A stretch of 64,000 bases of DNA from Paenibacillus whitsoniae (GCF_003955665.1 NZ_RXHU01000014.1:62001-126000), one strand, 5' to 3'. Positions 36,204 through 44,902 are shown, counted from the first letter of the stretch. Notes: generated from the letters alone by a model not told the origin. Made by a program: numbers and translations.

Positions 36204-37214
36204 TTAAGATAAAAAATGCTCCCAAAACAGTGAACAAGCGAGTACGGTGGTTGAAATTAAGAGTATGAGAAACAAGACAAAACGGGTCTTAAAAACCGAA
36301 AGAAGCATAAGTGTGCTTTTGAAATCAAGCATAGGTCCGAACACAAGGAAAGTAAGCAATGAACCAGATGTAAATGACGTTTGAAATGACGACGCCACGA
36401 AAGCGTCTGAGGTCGAGCATAAGGAAAGGATATACGCAAAACCCATCATAAAAACGTGAGAGCTAATAGGGCCTTGGCCAATGGCAAGAAGACTTTCGCG
36501 ATGCATAAAAACCTGAATGATGGCTGTAAGCATGGAACCAAATATCAGATATTTACCCATATCAAAAAACTCATTGGAAGCATGGACGAAAAATGTGTTT
36601 AATTTTCTTGAAATACCTCCAGTATGTTGATGGCTATCCAACTCTTGTTCGGTCAAAAAACTGGTTCGACTGATCCGTAACGGATTACTCTTGATAAAAC
36701 GATAAAGAATTAATCCGATAACAATAGCCACGAGGAAAGCTAGTCCCATTCGAGAATAGGCAATAGTTGGATGATTTCGAAAAGCCATAAATGTAGCCGC
36801 GAACACAATAGGGTTAATAATAGGACCTGTAATAATAAAAACGACTGCAATGTAAACAGGCATGCCTTTAAGTATAAGTCTTCGAACGACAGGAATCATA
36901 CCACACTCACACATTGGAAACAGAATACCCAGCAGGCACGCGAACAGGATACCAAGTAAGGGGTTTTTGGGAATAAATCGCTGAATCGCTTGCTCAGATA
37001 CAAATGTTTGGAGTAATGAAGACAATAATACACCAAGTAAAATGAAAGGCATTGCTTCTAAGAGAATGCTGATGAAGATGGTTTTGAATGTTTGTAGATG
37101 CTCCGCTGTAACAAAACTTGAAAAGAAATTAAAATCTTTTAAAAGAAGAACAATTAAGATAAAGCAAATGAACGCCATAATTTGCATTGTAGTCTTATCT
37201 ATCGTACTCGGCAT
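36204..37214 (-). CDS. YcgR-like permease (DUF318 family)
   Basis: About 336 residues with eight or so membrane segments in two halves; conserved text PMCECGMIPVVRRLILKGMP with the C-E-C motif, and SLCSTSDAFVA. These permeases are proposed metal or cysteine-linked transporters; here the Zur box over its promoter points to zinc starvation. AAGGAG lies before ATG 37214, and the Zur site 37226-37246 begins right behind it. The YcgQ-like gene follows 24 bp downstream. Confidence 0.87.
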   Translation of the reverse strand: MPSTIDKTTMQIMAFICFILIVLLLKDFNFFSSFVTAEHLQTFKTIFISILLEAMPFILLGVLLSSLLQTFVSEQAIQRFIPKNPLLGILFACLLGILFPMCECGMIPVVRRLILKGMPVYIAVVFIITGPIINPIVFAATFMAFRNHPTIAYSRMGLAFLVAIVIGLILYRFIKSNPLRISRTSFLTEQELDSHQHTGGISRKLNTFFVHASNEFFDMGKYLIFGSMLTAIIQVFMHRESLLAIGQGPISSHVFMMGFAYILSLCSTSDAFVASSFQTSFTSGSLLTFLVFGPMLDFKSTLMLLSVFKTRFVLFLILLISTTVLACSLFWEHFLS

Positions 37215-37225
37215 CGTTAACTCCT

Positions 37226-37246
37226 TAATCAAAATAATTACTATTA
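37226..37246 (-). promoter_or_regulatory. Zur box Z1, ycgR-ycgQ promoter
   Basis: Minus strand half-sites TAATAGTAA and TTTTGATTA flank TTA (consensus TAATCGTAA-N-TTACGATTA type). The box overlaps a TATAAT at 37248-37243, so bound Zur would block the promoter. Confidence 0.7.
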
Positions 37247-37300
37247 TATCGTATGATAGGATAAAGAGATATAGGACATATTAATTTAGGATGATCATAC

Positions 37301-37342
37301 AAAAAAAATAACAGCCCGCAAGAAGTGAATCCCCAGTGGCTG
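37301..37342 (-). terminator. Terminator after COG0523 protein a
   Basis: On the minus strand CAGCC pairs with GGCTG and is followed by TTATTTTTTTTG. Confidence 0.65.
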
Positions 37343-37357
37343 CATTATTTCTGAAAA

Positions 37358-38377
37358 TTAAATATGCTGCAACTCGAGTAAGCGATTTTCCCAATCTTCT
37401 TCGAGAGTTCTTACATTCAAATCTAAACCAATTAAAACAAGGTAAGGAGTTCCCTTGAAGGGTGTAGGTTGCCAGTTCATACGTTTACCAGCAAATTGCA
37501 TGAGAAATGTTTCACGTTGAGGTCCAATCATTAAGTAACCTTTAGCGCGAAGAAGCTTAGAACCCCAGTCAGCTAAATAACGCTCAATAAAGCGTTGACT
37601 CATAGAAAGTTCGATTGAAATTGGGATGGATATACTCTGTATACGTGAAAAAGATGCACTTGGTGTTGAATCCGTGGATTCATGCGTTGATTTTATTATT
37701 TTATGCATGTGCATGTTTTTGTTAAAGCTTGTTGAACTGACAAGCTGGGATTGCCTTGGCTGAAGATCACTGAAAATTAAGTTTAAATCGAATTTGCTAT
37801 GTGTCGTTGGCAGTAACAATGAGCGTTCATTGTATTTTCGGATTGTTTTTTCAATAGTTTTAAGTAGTTTGTCACTGACTAAATCTATTTTGTTTAAAAT
37901 AAGCACATCCGCAACTTCCATCTGTCTGCGAAGTGTGTGAACCAGCTCGCGGTCCGAGGCGAAGATACTGTTATAGTCAAGTACATTCTCAGCGTCGAGT
38001 ACGGTGATGACTTTATGTAGTTTCACATAAGGAAGTAATACGGGTTCTGTGAGAGCATCGACGATTTCCTCAGGATTGGCGACACCCGTTAATTCAATAA
38101 ATATAACATCTGGTTTGCGTATCAACAGTTGTTTAATGGCATCGCTAATGTCGCTCTTCTTAGAGCAACAGATGCATCCATCGAGTAATTTGGCCAGATT
38201 CACATCCGGTGAAGCTTCTTGCAGAAGATGTCCGTCTACATCTTGTTTCCCCAGTTCATTCATAAGAACAGCAGGTACAAGGTTGAAGTCTGCCGTTTCT
38301 TGCAGCATGCGAATTAATAAGGTTGTTTTACCGCTGCCAAGAAAACCGCTCATAACAATTACTGGAATTTTGCTCAA
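37358..38377 (-). CDS. COG0523 GTPase a (CobW/YciC superfamily)
   Basis: 339 residues: P-loop GFLGSGKTT, metal motif GCICC (C68, C70, C71), ELTGVANPEE switch, NKID specificity motif, and a C-terminal CobW_C domain. A His-rich stretch (HMHKIIKSTHE) lies between. The start is TTG 38377 with AGGAG eight bases upstream; a longer frame exists but crosses the Zur box. COG0523 proteins load zinc or another metal onto client enzymes. It closely resembles protein e at 62224. Confidence 0.9.
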   Translation of the reverse strand: MSKIPVIVMSGFLGSGKTTLLIRMLQETADFNLVPAVLMNELGKQDVDGHLLQEASPDVNLAKLLDGCICCSKKSDISDAIKQLLIRKPDVIFIELTGVANPEEIVDALTEPVLLPYVKLHKVITVLDAENVLDYNSIFASDRELVHTLRRQMEVADVLILNKIDLVSDKLLKTIEKTIRKYNERSLLLPTTHSKFDLNLIFSDLQPRQSQLVSSTSFNKNMHMHKIIKSTHESTDSTPSASFSRIQSISIPISIELSMSQRFIERYLADWGSKLLRAKGYLMIGPQRETFLMQFAGKRMNWQPTPFKGTPYLVLIGLDLNVRTLEEDWENRLLELQHI

Positions 38378-38402
38378 AAGGAGGACTCCTTTACACGGGA
38401 AT

Positions 38403-38423
38403 AATAAGTAATTATTACGGTTT
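38403..38423 (-). promoter_or_regulatory. Zur box Z2, COG0523 a
   Basis: Symmetric core GTAATTATTAC with flanks AATAA and GGTTT, placed 26 bases upstream of the TTG start. Confidence 0.85.
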
Positions 38424-38652
38424 GAATTATAGTATAAAACAGGACTAGCTGCAAGATTGGCGAGAAAATGGAACGATCGTATAAAGTGATATGAGGCATT
38501 TTTCTTACAATGTCTCTGAAGGTTTGGATATATCACCGGATGCTACGAAATACACCCTTGTTTTGCAAATTTGGCATTGCGCTGCTTGCTTGACTAACAT
38601 GAAAATATCCTTCACTATACATATATACATGAAAGCGAAGAGGGTATGATAA

Positions 38653-39078
38653 ATGTCAGAAAAAACAACGGTCAAAGAGATGATTGATATTATGGTTAGG
38701 CATGGCTGGCGGATTACAGAGCAGAGGCGAACGTTAGCAGAAATTTTCTCCAAATCAGACGGTTACTTATCGCCTAAATACGTATATGATCAAATGGTTC
38801 TGGACTATCCCAGTGTTAGTTTCGATACTGTATACCGAAATTTACGCTTATTGAGCGATATGGGTGCTTTGGAGCAGTTTTATTTTATGGAGGGTGGTTT
38901 GAAATTCCGCGCCAGCTGCGTCCATCATCATCACCATCATTTGATCTGTACCAACTGTGAAAAAACGCTTACATTTGATTATTGTCCGATGGAACAAACG
39001 CTGCAGCTTCCTGGCAATTTTACGATTGTCAGTCATCGATTTGAAGTGTATGGCATTTGTGAAGAGTGCCGAAATTAG
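38653..39078 (+). CDS. zur: Zinc uptake regulator Zur (Fur family)
   Basis: 141 residues: winged-helix N-terminus (WRITEQRRTLAEIF, VSFDTVYRNLRLL) and a dimerisation domain with VHHHHHHLICTNC, the later CPMEQ, and CEEC; the two CxxC pairs hold the structural zinc and the His cluster contributes the sensing site. It is called Zur rather than Fur because the surrounding genes are zinc-sparing and zinc-uptake genes with Zur boxes. It has AGAGGG before ATG 38653 and no Zur box of its own that I can see. Confidence 0.9.
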   Translation: MSEKTTVKEMIDIMVRHGWRITEQRRTLAEIFSKSDGYLSPKYVYDQMVLDYPSVSFDTVYRNLRLLSDMGALEQFYFMEGGLKFRASCVHHHHHHLICTNCEKTLTFDYCPMEQTLQLPGNFTIVSHRFEVYGICEECRN

Positions 39079-39155
39079 GTTGATAGATACTTGATCAAAG
39101 GGTTAATTCAACAGTCCATAAATAGGGTTGTGGATTAATCTCTTTTTTTGAAGTA

Positions 39156-39184
39156 TTGACATTAGAAATAAAACAAGATATATT
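39156..39184 (+). promoter_or_regulatory. Promoter of znuCBA
   Basis: TTGACA at 39156-39161 and TATATT at 39179-39184 with a 17-base spacer; +1 would fall about 39191, just before Zur box Z3. Confidence 0.75.
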
Positions 39185-39193
39185 TTACGATGA

Positions 39194-39214
39194 AATATGT
39201 AATGTTTACGATTT
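39194..39214 (+). promoter_or_regulatory. Zur box Z3, at the znuCBA transcription start
   Basis: Core GTAATGTTTAC with a strong right half TTTACGATTT; it covers roughly +3 to +23. Confidence 0.65.
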
Positions 39215-39286
39215 AAGAAAAGCGATAAACATTAAGATATATTCTTTATCGAATAAGAATATAATTGGATGATTGTTCATATCATT

Positions 39287-39307
39287 TAAGCGTAAAAATT
39301 ACATTCA
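39287..39307 (+). promoter_or_regulatory. Zur box Z4, upstream member of a tandem pair before znuC
   Basis: Core GTAAAAATTAC at 39292-39302. A possible second -10 (TATAAT 39260-39265) lies just upstream. Confidence 0.7.
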
Positions 39308-39308
39308 T

Positions 39309-39329
39309 TAATCGTAATTATTACTTGAT
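39309..39329 (+). promoter_or_regulatory. Zur box Z5, downstream member of the tandem pair before znuC
   Basis: TAATCGTAATTATTAC half and core; its centre is 22 bases from Z4, about two helical turns, so both dimers would sit on one face. Confidence 0.85.
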
Positions 39330-39357
39330 ACGTGAAATGATGAAGGGATCTGAGAAT

Positions 39358-40065
39358 ATGCTAGTTGCCTCAATGAAAGAGGTTGAATACGGCTATGGCG
39401 AAACGCCTTGCATTCAAGATGCCAACGTAGAGATTCAATCAGGCGAGTTTGTTGCGGTGACAGGACCTAACGGAGCTTCAAAGTCAACACTGCTTAAGCT
39501 GTTATTGGGCCTATATAAGCCTTGGAAAGGCGACGTTTATCTATCAACTAAGAATAGTGATGGGAACAAGCTCAGAGTTGGTTACGTTTCTCAACAAATC
39601 GCTGCTTTTAACAGCGGATTTCCCAGCACGATTCTTGAGTTTGTAAAATCAGGAAGAGCCGCCCGAGGTTCTTGGTTCCGCAGGTTACAAAAGGAAGATA
39701 TGGATCAGACAGAGAAGGCATTACGGCAAGTAGGGATGTGGGGATTGCGCGATCGGAAGATTGGGGAGCTATCAGGTGGACAGAAACAACGTATCTGTAT
39801 TGCACGAGCTCTTGCTCAAGAACCGGACTTGCTAGTATTAGACGAGCCCACAACGGGAATGGATCAAGAAAGTCGTATGGGCTTCTACGAACTAATGAAT
39901 CATCAAGTAAAGGAACACGGAAGAACGGTAATCATGGTTACACACGGTTTATCTGAAGTAAAACCCTACCTCGATCGAATCATTGAGTTGGAACGAAAGG
40001 AGGAAGGCGGATGGAAATGTTGCACTACGACTTCATGCAGCGGGCATTTTGTGCCGGTGGGCTAA
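39358..40065 (+). CDS. znuC: Zinc ABC transporter ATPase ZnuC
   Basis: 235 residues: Walker A GPNGASKST, signature LSGGQKQR, Walker B LLVLDEPTTGMD, switch His in MVTHG. Ser replaces the usual Gly before the P-loop Lys; as I remember, zinc-type ATPases of Gram-positives often have Ala or Ser there, so I do not treat it as a defect. ATG 39358 is preferred over upstream frame starts because those would cover the Zur boxes. It overlaps znuB by 55 bases. Confidence 0.93.
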   Translation: MLVASMKEVEYGYGETPCIQDANVEIQSGEFVAVTGPNGASKSTLLKLLLGLYKPWKGDVYLSTKNSDGNKLRVGYVSQQIAAFNSGFPSTILEFVKSGRAARGSWFRRLQKEDMDQTEKALRQVGMWGLRDRKIGELSGGQKQRICIARALAQEPDLLVLDEPTTGMDQESRMGFYELMNHQVKEHGRTVIMVTHGLSEVKPYLDRIIELERKEEGGWKCCTTTSCSGHFVPVG

Positions 40066-40889
40066 TCGCACTTCTAGCTTCTGTGCTTGGCGTATACCTT
40101 ATGCTGCGACGGCAAGCCTTAATGGCTGACATGCTTTCACATGTTTCTCTTGCGGGCGTAGCTGGCGGAGCCTACTTGCACATGAATCCTACCATAACCG
40201 GATTTGTTGTAGCGACGTTAGGTGCGGTTGCAGTGGAATACGTCAGAAGATCTTATAAGACATACAGTGAAATCTCAGTAGCTATCATCATGGTTGGTGG
40301 TTTATCGACTGCGGTGGTACTCATGAATCTCAATCAAAGCATTAACAAGGGCTTTTCCGCCTACCTCTTTGGTTCAGTAGTGGCTGTTAATCAGACCGAG
40401 TTGTTCCTTATGTTTGCTGTTGCAATTATAGGCGGAACGTTTTTCTTTGTCTTCCGGCGGCCGCTTTATCAAATCACATTCGATGAGGATACCGCTAAAA
40501 CAAGCGGACTGCCGGTTTCATGGATATCCCTTGGGTTTAGCGTAGTAACAGGCATGATTGTCTCCGCGGCGATGCCAATTGTAGGTGTTTTACTCGTATC
40601 TGCACTAGTTGTACTTCCAGCTGCATTAGCTATTCGCATTGCTTCAAGTTTTTATTCAGCCATATTAATTGCTATGGGAATTGGACTTCTCGGCGTATTC
40701 TCTGGTCTGACGGCATCCTATCAGCTGAGTACACCACCTGGAGGAACAATTGCTCTTTTGCTGCTGTTTTTCCTTATTGCTGGCATTAGCTTAAAGAAGG
40801 CTTTAGTTAAATTGGGAAAAGTAAGAAATTCAAAAAGTTTGGAAGGGGAAGTTGCCCCTATCAATAGCATGCCTAGTTTGTCCGAATAG
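40011..40889 (+). CDS. znuB: Zinc ABC transporter permease ZnuB
   Basis: 292 residues with about eight to nine membrane segments of the ABC-3 family (LGVYLMLRRQALMADMLSHV, LVSALVVLPAALAIRIASSF). It forms the zinc channel with ZnuC. AAAGGAGGAAGG stands before ATG 40011, deep inside the end of znuC, so the long overlap implies coupled translation. Confidence 0.94.
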   Translation: MEMLHYDFMQRAFCAGGLIALLASVLGVYLMLRRQALMADMLSHVSLAGVAGGAYLHMNPTITGFVVATLGAVAVEYVRRSYKTYSEISVAIIMVGGLSTAVVLMNLNQSINKGFSAYLFGSVVAVNQTELFLMFAVAIIGGTFFFVFRRPLYQITFDEDTAKTSGLPVSWISLGFSVVTGMIVSAAMPIVGVLLVSALVVLPAALAIRIASSFYSAILIAMGIGLLGVFSGLTASYQLSTPPGGTIALLLLFFLIAGISLKKALVKLGKVRNSKSLEGEVAPINSMPSLSE

Positions 40890-40937
40890 TACCCGCTTTC
40901 ACATCAATTTATAATATTTTTAGGAGGATTAAATTAA

Positions 40938-41906
40938 ATGAAAAAAACATGGGTTGCACAATCGCTCGCATTTACAGCTTTATCTGCCGTCCTATTATCA
41001 GGGTGTTCCACGGGGGCGTCCCCAGCTAGCACAAATCCTGCTGCAGGTAGTACTTCCAAATTAAAAGTCGTAACCACTTTTTATCCGATGTATGAATTCA
41101 CCAAGCAGGTTGCTGGGGATTATGCTGATGTGATAGGACTTATTCCGGCAGGAGCTGAGCCTCATGATTGGGAGCCAAGCGCAAAGGATATGGCGCAGCT
41201 TAAGGATGCGAACCTATTCGTTTATAATGGGATCGTAGAAGGTTGGGCCGAGAAAGCACTGGAAAGCACACCTAACGATAAGCGTGTTGTTGTGGAAGCC
41301 AGCAAAGGTCTAGATCTTATGGAAGGCTTGCCTGAAGAGGAAGAAGAGGGGGAGCATGACAAACACGAAGAGGGTGGCAAGATTCTTGATCCTCATGTGT
41401 GGCTTGATCCGACGCTCGCTCAGAAAGAAGTTGCAGCCATACAAGCAGGATTAACAAAAGCTGATCCCGCCCACAAAGATGACTACCAGAAGAATGCAGA
41501 TGCATACATTGCTAAGCTGAAAAAACTGGACGAGGCTTTTAAATCAGACCTGAAAAATGTAAAATCCAAAGATTTCGTAACACAGCACGCGGCGTTCGGC
41601 TACTTGGCCAAGGATTACGGTTTAAAACAAGTTCCAATCTCCGGCTTATCTCCAGAACAAGAACCGTCACCGGAAAAAATGGCGGAAGTGATAAAATTTG
41701 CCAAAGAAAATCAAGTGAAAACTATTTTCTTTGAAACATTGGTCGATCCTAAAATCGCGCAAACCATTGCCAAGGAAATTGGTGCGAAAACAGATGTACT
41801 GAATCCAATCGAAGGCTTGACCGATGAGGATAAGAAGAATAAGCTGGATTATATTGGCATTATGGAGAACAATTTAAAAGCTCTGAAGAAAGCATTAAAC
41901 GAATAA
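40938..41906 (+). CDS. znuA: Zinc-binding lipoprotein ZnuA/AdcA type
   Basis: 322 residues: lipobox LLSGCS, cluster A-I binding protein fold. Expected zinc ligands: His in EPHDWEPS, His in DPHVWLDP, His in TQHAAFGY, and a late acidic ligand. The acidic His-rich loop EEEEEGEHDKHEEGG between the first two is the usual mark of zinc rather than manganese binding proteins. TAGGAGG precedes ATG 40938. It is the last gene of znuCBA. Confidence 0.95.
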   Translation: MKKTWVAQSLAFTALSAVLLSGCSTGASPASTNPAAGSTSKLKVVTTFYPMYEFTKQVAGDYADVIGLIPAGAEPHDWEPSAKDMAQLKDANLFVYNGIVEGWAEKALESTPNDKRVVVEASKGLDLMEGLPEEEEEGEHDKHEEGGKILDPHVWLDPTLAQKEVAAIQAGLTKADPAHKDDYQKNADAYIAKLKKLDEAFKSDLKNVKSKDFVTQHAAFGYLAKDYGLKQVPISGLSPEQEPSPEKMAEVIKFAKENQVKTIFFETLVDPKIAQTIAKEIGAKTDVLNPIEGLTDEDKKNKLDYIGIMENNLKALKKALNE

Positions 41907-41937
41907 AATGATAGTAAAGTGAGTAAACTGTTTCTAA

Positions 41938-41958
41938 TAATCGTAAAAATTACACCTA
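41938..41958 (+). promoter_or_regulatory. Zur box Z6, between znuA and its terminator
   Basis: TAATCGTAA half, core GTAAAAATTAC at 41943-41953. It lies upstream of the hairpin at 41958, an unusual place. Confidence 0.75.
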
Positions 41959-41983
41959 AAAAGCAAACTTTGGTTTGCTTTTT
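41958..41983 (+). terminator. Terminator after znuA, flanked by two Zur boxes
   Basis: AAAAAGCAAAC pairs with GTTTGCTTTTT around TTTG. Confidence 0.88.
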
Positions 41984-41994
41984 ATCCGCCAATA

Positions 41995-42015
41995 AAAGCG
42001 TAAAAATTACAACTA
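41995..42015 (+). promoter_or_regulatory. Zur box Z7, directly before COG0523 b
   Basis: Core GTAAAAATTAC at 42000-42010, only a few bases from the ribosome binding site. Confidence 0.75.
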
Positions 42016-42030
42016 ATAGAGGTGTCTTGC

Positions 42031-43245
42031 ATGTCAACATCAGAAAAGAAAATACCAGTAACCGTCTTAAGCGGTTATTTGGGAGCAGGGAAAACGACCT
42101 TGCTTAACCATGTTTTAAACAATCGCGATGGTCTAAGAGTAGCGGTTATCGTCAATGATTTAAGCGAAGTGAATATCGATGCAGACCTTATTCGAGATGG
42201 TAGCGGAATTTCAAGAACGAGTCAATCTCTTGTGGAAATGTCCAATGGCTGCATCTGTTGTACGCTTCGGGAAGACTTGCTTAAGGAAGTCGAGAAGCTA
42301 GCCAAAGAAGATAAGTTTGATTACATCTTGATTGAATCAACGGGTGTTGGCGAACCACTGCCAGTGGCGCAAACATTTACATACATCGATGAGGAACAAG
42401 GTATCGATCTTTCCCAGTTCTGTCGTTTGGATTGTATGGTGACGGTTGTAGACGCTTATCGTTTTTGGCATGATTATGCTTCCGGAGAGACGCTGCTCGA
42501 TCGCAGCCAAGCTGTCGATGAGAACGACACGAGGGATGTCGTTGATTTGCTCATAGATCAAATCGAGTTTTGTGATGTGCTCATTTTGAACAAATGCGAT
42601 ATGGTTAGTGAAGAAGATCTGAAGGAATTGGAGGGTGTGCTTCGCTCGCTGCAGCCAAGAGCCAAGTTAATTCGCTCTGTACATGGGGCAGTAGCCCCTG
42701 CGGATATCTTGAACACACATTTGTTCGACTTCGACGAAGCAAGTACATCAGCAGGTTGGATGAAAGAAATGGAGAAAGAAGCACATACGCCTGAAACGGA
42801 AGAATACGGGATAGGTTCTTTTGTCTATGAGCGAGTGAAGCCGTTTCATCCAGAACGATTAATGCAGTGGATGGAGGATTGGCCGGCGGAAATCGTAAGA
42901 GCGAAAGGAATCATGTGGCTGTCTACGCGAAACGATTTTGCTCAAAATATGAGTCAAGCTGGGCCCTCTATACGTTTCGGACCCGCAGGCTATTGGGTCG
43001 CTGCGCTCCCGGAAGAAGAGAAGCAGGCTGTTCTCTTAGAAGATGCTGATCAAATCAAGCATTGGGATGAGACTTACGGCGATCGGATCAATAAAATCGT
43101 GTTTATCGGCATGGACATGGATAAGAATGAGATCATTCAATCCCTGGATGCTTGCTTATTGACAGATACGGAGATGCAGGAAGACTGGACCCAATATGAG
43201 GACATTCTGCCCAATGCAGCGATGGAAGAAGTAGCAGTAGGCTGA
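42031..43245 (+). CDS. COG0523 GTPase b, YciC/ZagA-type zinc metallochaperone
   Basis: 404 residues: GYLGAGKTT (15-23), GCICC (C74, C76, C77), STGVGEP switch, NKCD, and the long YciC-type C-terminus with [10 protein letters not shown] and WDETYGDR. In B. subtilis the Zur-controlled YciC/ZagA supports zinc-dependent folate synthesis under starvation. AGAGGTG precedes ATG 42031; the frame opens earlier with GTG 42022. The L33 gene follows 22 bases later. It is strikingly similar to protein c at 47744. Confidence 0.92.
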   Translation: MSTSEKKIPVTVLSGYLGAGKTTLLNHVLNNRDGLRVAVIVNDLSEVNIDADLIRDGSGISRTSQSLVEMSNGCICCTLREDLLKEVEKLAKEDKFDYILIESTGVGEPLPVAQTFTYIDEEQGIDLSQFCRLDCMVTVVDAYRFWHDYASGETLLDRSQAVDENDTRDVVDLLIDQIEFCDVLILNKCDMVSEEDLKELEGVLRSLQPRAKLIRSVHGAVAPADILNTHLFDFDEASTSAGWMKEMEKEAHTPETEEYGIGSFVYERVKPFHPERLMQWMEDWPAEIVRAKGIMWLSTRNDFAQNMSQAGPSIRFGPAGYWVAALPEEEKQAVLLEDADQIKHWDETYGDRINKIVFIGMDMDKNEIIQSLDACLLTDTEMQEDWTQYEDILPNAAMEEVAVG

Positions 43246-43267
43246 TTACAAACTGGAGGTGAATCCC

Positions 43268-43417
43268 ATGAGAGTTGTCATTACATTAGCTTGTACAGAA
43301 ACCGGTGACCGTAATTATACAACAACAAAGAATAAGAAAAATCAACCGGCTCGTTTGGAACTGCGCAAGTATTGCCCACGTCTGAAGCGTCATACGCTTC
43401 ATCGTGAAACGCGCTAA
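43268..43417 (+). CDS. rpmG: Ribosomal protein L33, zinc-independent (C-minus) paralog
   Basis: 49 residues, [17 protein letters not shown]...[17 protein letters not shown]. Each CxxC pair of zinc-binding L33 is reduced to one Cys (ACTETG and YCPRL), so it cannot form the zinc ribbon. Under zinc starvation such paralogs replace the zinc form and free ribosomal zinc. It is co-transcribed with COG0523 b and preceded by GGAGGTG. Confidence 0.93.
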   Translation: MRVVITLACTETGDRNYTTTKNKKNQPARLELRKYCPRLKRHTLHRETR

Positions 43418-43431
43418 TCTTACTATTCATA

Positions 43432-43467
43432 AGGGAGGCTGGGCTGCTGAGCCCTGCCTTCTTTTAT
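43432..43467 (+). terminator. Terminator after rpmG
   Basis: AGGCTGGGCT pairs with AGCCCTGCCT, followed by TCTTTTA. Confidence 0.8.
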
Positions 43468-43500
43468 AGGGTCAAATTACAGGTATTGAGGAATGTGCAC

Positions 43501-43998
43501 ATGTCAAAATTGAACGTTAATGGATCTGATGAGATTTTACTGAGCAGACACTCAGAAGCACAGTGGAATCGAAGAGAGCAGGAACTAGTAAGATGGACTT
43601 CAAACGCCAAGCTACGTAGACGTCCGAAACAAACAATGCTGCTGGATCAGGTGCATGTCGATGCTGAACTTCATAAAGCGCTTAGGCTGTTAAACCAGAA
43701 GCAGGTCAAGACGGAATATTCCTGTGCGGGAGTCAGTGTACTGGATGAGCCAGAAGATCACTCCCTATATGCCTATTTAACCATATATTCTTCCAAGGAA
43801 GCAGATCGCTTTGTTCAATTAGCAATGAAGAGGATGAAACATCGTCTGATGGTCACTTATGAACCTGAACGCAACAGGTACGATTTATCTTCCTTTTACA
43901 TAGGTCATAACCGGTCATTTTGTCTACTGCTGGAGAGAAGTGCTGAAATATTTAACAATATAGAACCTAATAGGAACGAAGGAGTTAAGTTAAGTTGA
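43501..43998 (+). CDS. Unknown 165-residue protein paired with an AAA+ ATPase
   Basis: I do not recognise this protein. It is soluble, basic in its first third (RREQELVRW, KLRRRPKQ), then mixed alpha/beta with a conserved-looking core VKTEYSCAGVSVLDEPEDHS and a late FYIGHNRSFCLLLERS. ATG 43501 follows TGAGGA. Its stop overlaps the TTG start of the AAA+ gene (TTGA), so the two are translated together and probably act together. It sits between the L33 and oxidoreductase genes of the zinc island. Confidence 0.7.
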   Translation: MSKLNVNGSDEILLSRHSEAQWNRREQELVRWTSNAKLRRRPKQTMLLDQVHVDAELHKALRLLNQKQVKTEYSCAGVSVLDEPEDHSLYAYLTIYSSKEADRFVQLAMKRMKHRLMVTYEPERNRYDLSSFYIGHNRSFCLLLERSAEIFNNIEPNRNEGVKLS

Positions 43999-44867
43999 AT
44001 AAAAACAGTAAGAACTACAATCGAATGCCCAAGTCCAAAGGAATTGAAACCGCCACGGTGTATTTACCAATGGAATGTGCAAAGAAAATCAAACATATGG
44101 TATTACAAGAGAGCAATCGACAAATCATTGATGAATTTCTTATCATTCAAGGGATGAAAGAGAAGTTTCTGGAAGCTGATGTTTCGATTCCAAACAAAAT
44201 CGTCATGTTCGGCCCACCAGGTACAGGTAAAACATTGACAGCTTTTTATTTAGCCCATAAATTGAATTTGCCACTTATTGTGGTTCGTTTGGATGCGATT
44301 ATTCATAGCCATCTGGGAGAAACAGCTAGCAACATTAGGAAAATTTTTGAGTTTGCCAAAGCTGCGACCTGTGTTCTGTTTCTAGATGAGTTTGATGCCA
44401 TCGCAAGGGCACGAGATGCTATCGATGAGGTCAAAGAAATGGCACGCGTTGTGAATACGCTCCTGCAATGTTTGGATGAGTTCCAAGGTGACAGTACCTT
44501 TATCGCCGCGACGAATCTGGAGGAAGAATTAGACAATGCGGTATGGCGCCGTTTTGATACGAGGATGACGTATGACCTTCCGGGACTAGCGGAGCTCAAG
44601 CAGTTTTTGATCAATTTGCTTGGAGAATCGGAATCAAGCCTGCAAGTTATTGAACAGTCAACCCCGATTCTCCGCGGATGCAGCTTCGCGGATATTGAGC
44701 AAATTATTCTCAAAGCTAAACGCAAAGTGATTATTGAAGACAGCGAAATGAGCTATGAGAAAATTGCCGACGCTTATAAGGCCTACAATCCTAAAGCACA
44801 ACAAGGAGATTTTAAGATGAGCAGTCGTACAAGCGGGAATGAGGAAGGACAGCTGGTTTGGAATTAG
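43995..44867 (+). CDS. AAA+ ATPase (SpoVK/COG0464-like)
   Basis: 290 residues: Walker A GPPGTGKT (73-80), pore-proximal HSHLGETASNIRKIF, Walker B CVLFLDEFDAIA, sensor-1 Asn in AATN, arginine finger in WRRFDTRM, and a short lid domain. Such enzymes remodel or unfold a partner, here most simply the preceding 165-residue protein. TTG 43995 is used with GGAG ten bases upstream. No protease gene is adjacent. Confidence 0.88.
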   Translation: MNKNSKNYNRMPKSKGIETATVYLPMECAKKIKHMVLQESNRQIIDEFLIIQGMKEKFLEADVSIPNKIVMFGPPGTGKTLTAFYLAHKLNLPLIVVRLDAIIHSHLGETASNIRKIFEFAKAATCVLFLDEFDAIARARDAIDEVKEMARVVNTLLQCLDEFQGDSTFIAATNLEEELDNAVWRRFDTRMTYDLPGLAELKQFLINLLGESESSLQVIEQSTPILRGCSFADIEQIILKAKRKVIIEDSEMSYEKIADAYKAYNPKAQQGDFKMSSRTSGNEEGQLVWN

Positions 44868-44902
44868 TTATAAACGATTATAGTTTCTATAGTCGCACCT
44901 TT

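Noticed and set aside
38926-38943. Six consecutive His in Zur, as if an engineered tag
   Set aside because: It sits at the usual metal-site position of Fur-family proteins and is followed directly by the CxxC motif.
39463-39489. Loss of the P-loop Gly in ZnuC (GPNGASKST)
   Set aside because: As I remember, Gram-positive zinc transporter ATPases often carry Ala or Ser here, so it is probably a family trait rather than a defect.
42337-42561. Open frames antisense to the COG0523 genes and many other long shadow frames
   Set aside because: They lie fully inside well-supported genes and have no ribosome sites or known domains.
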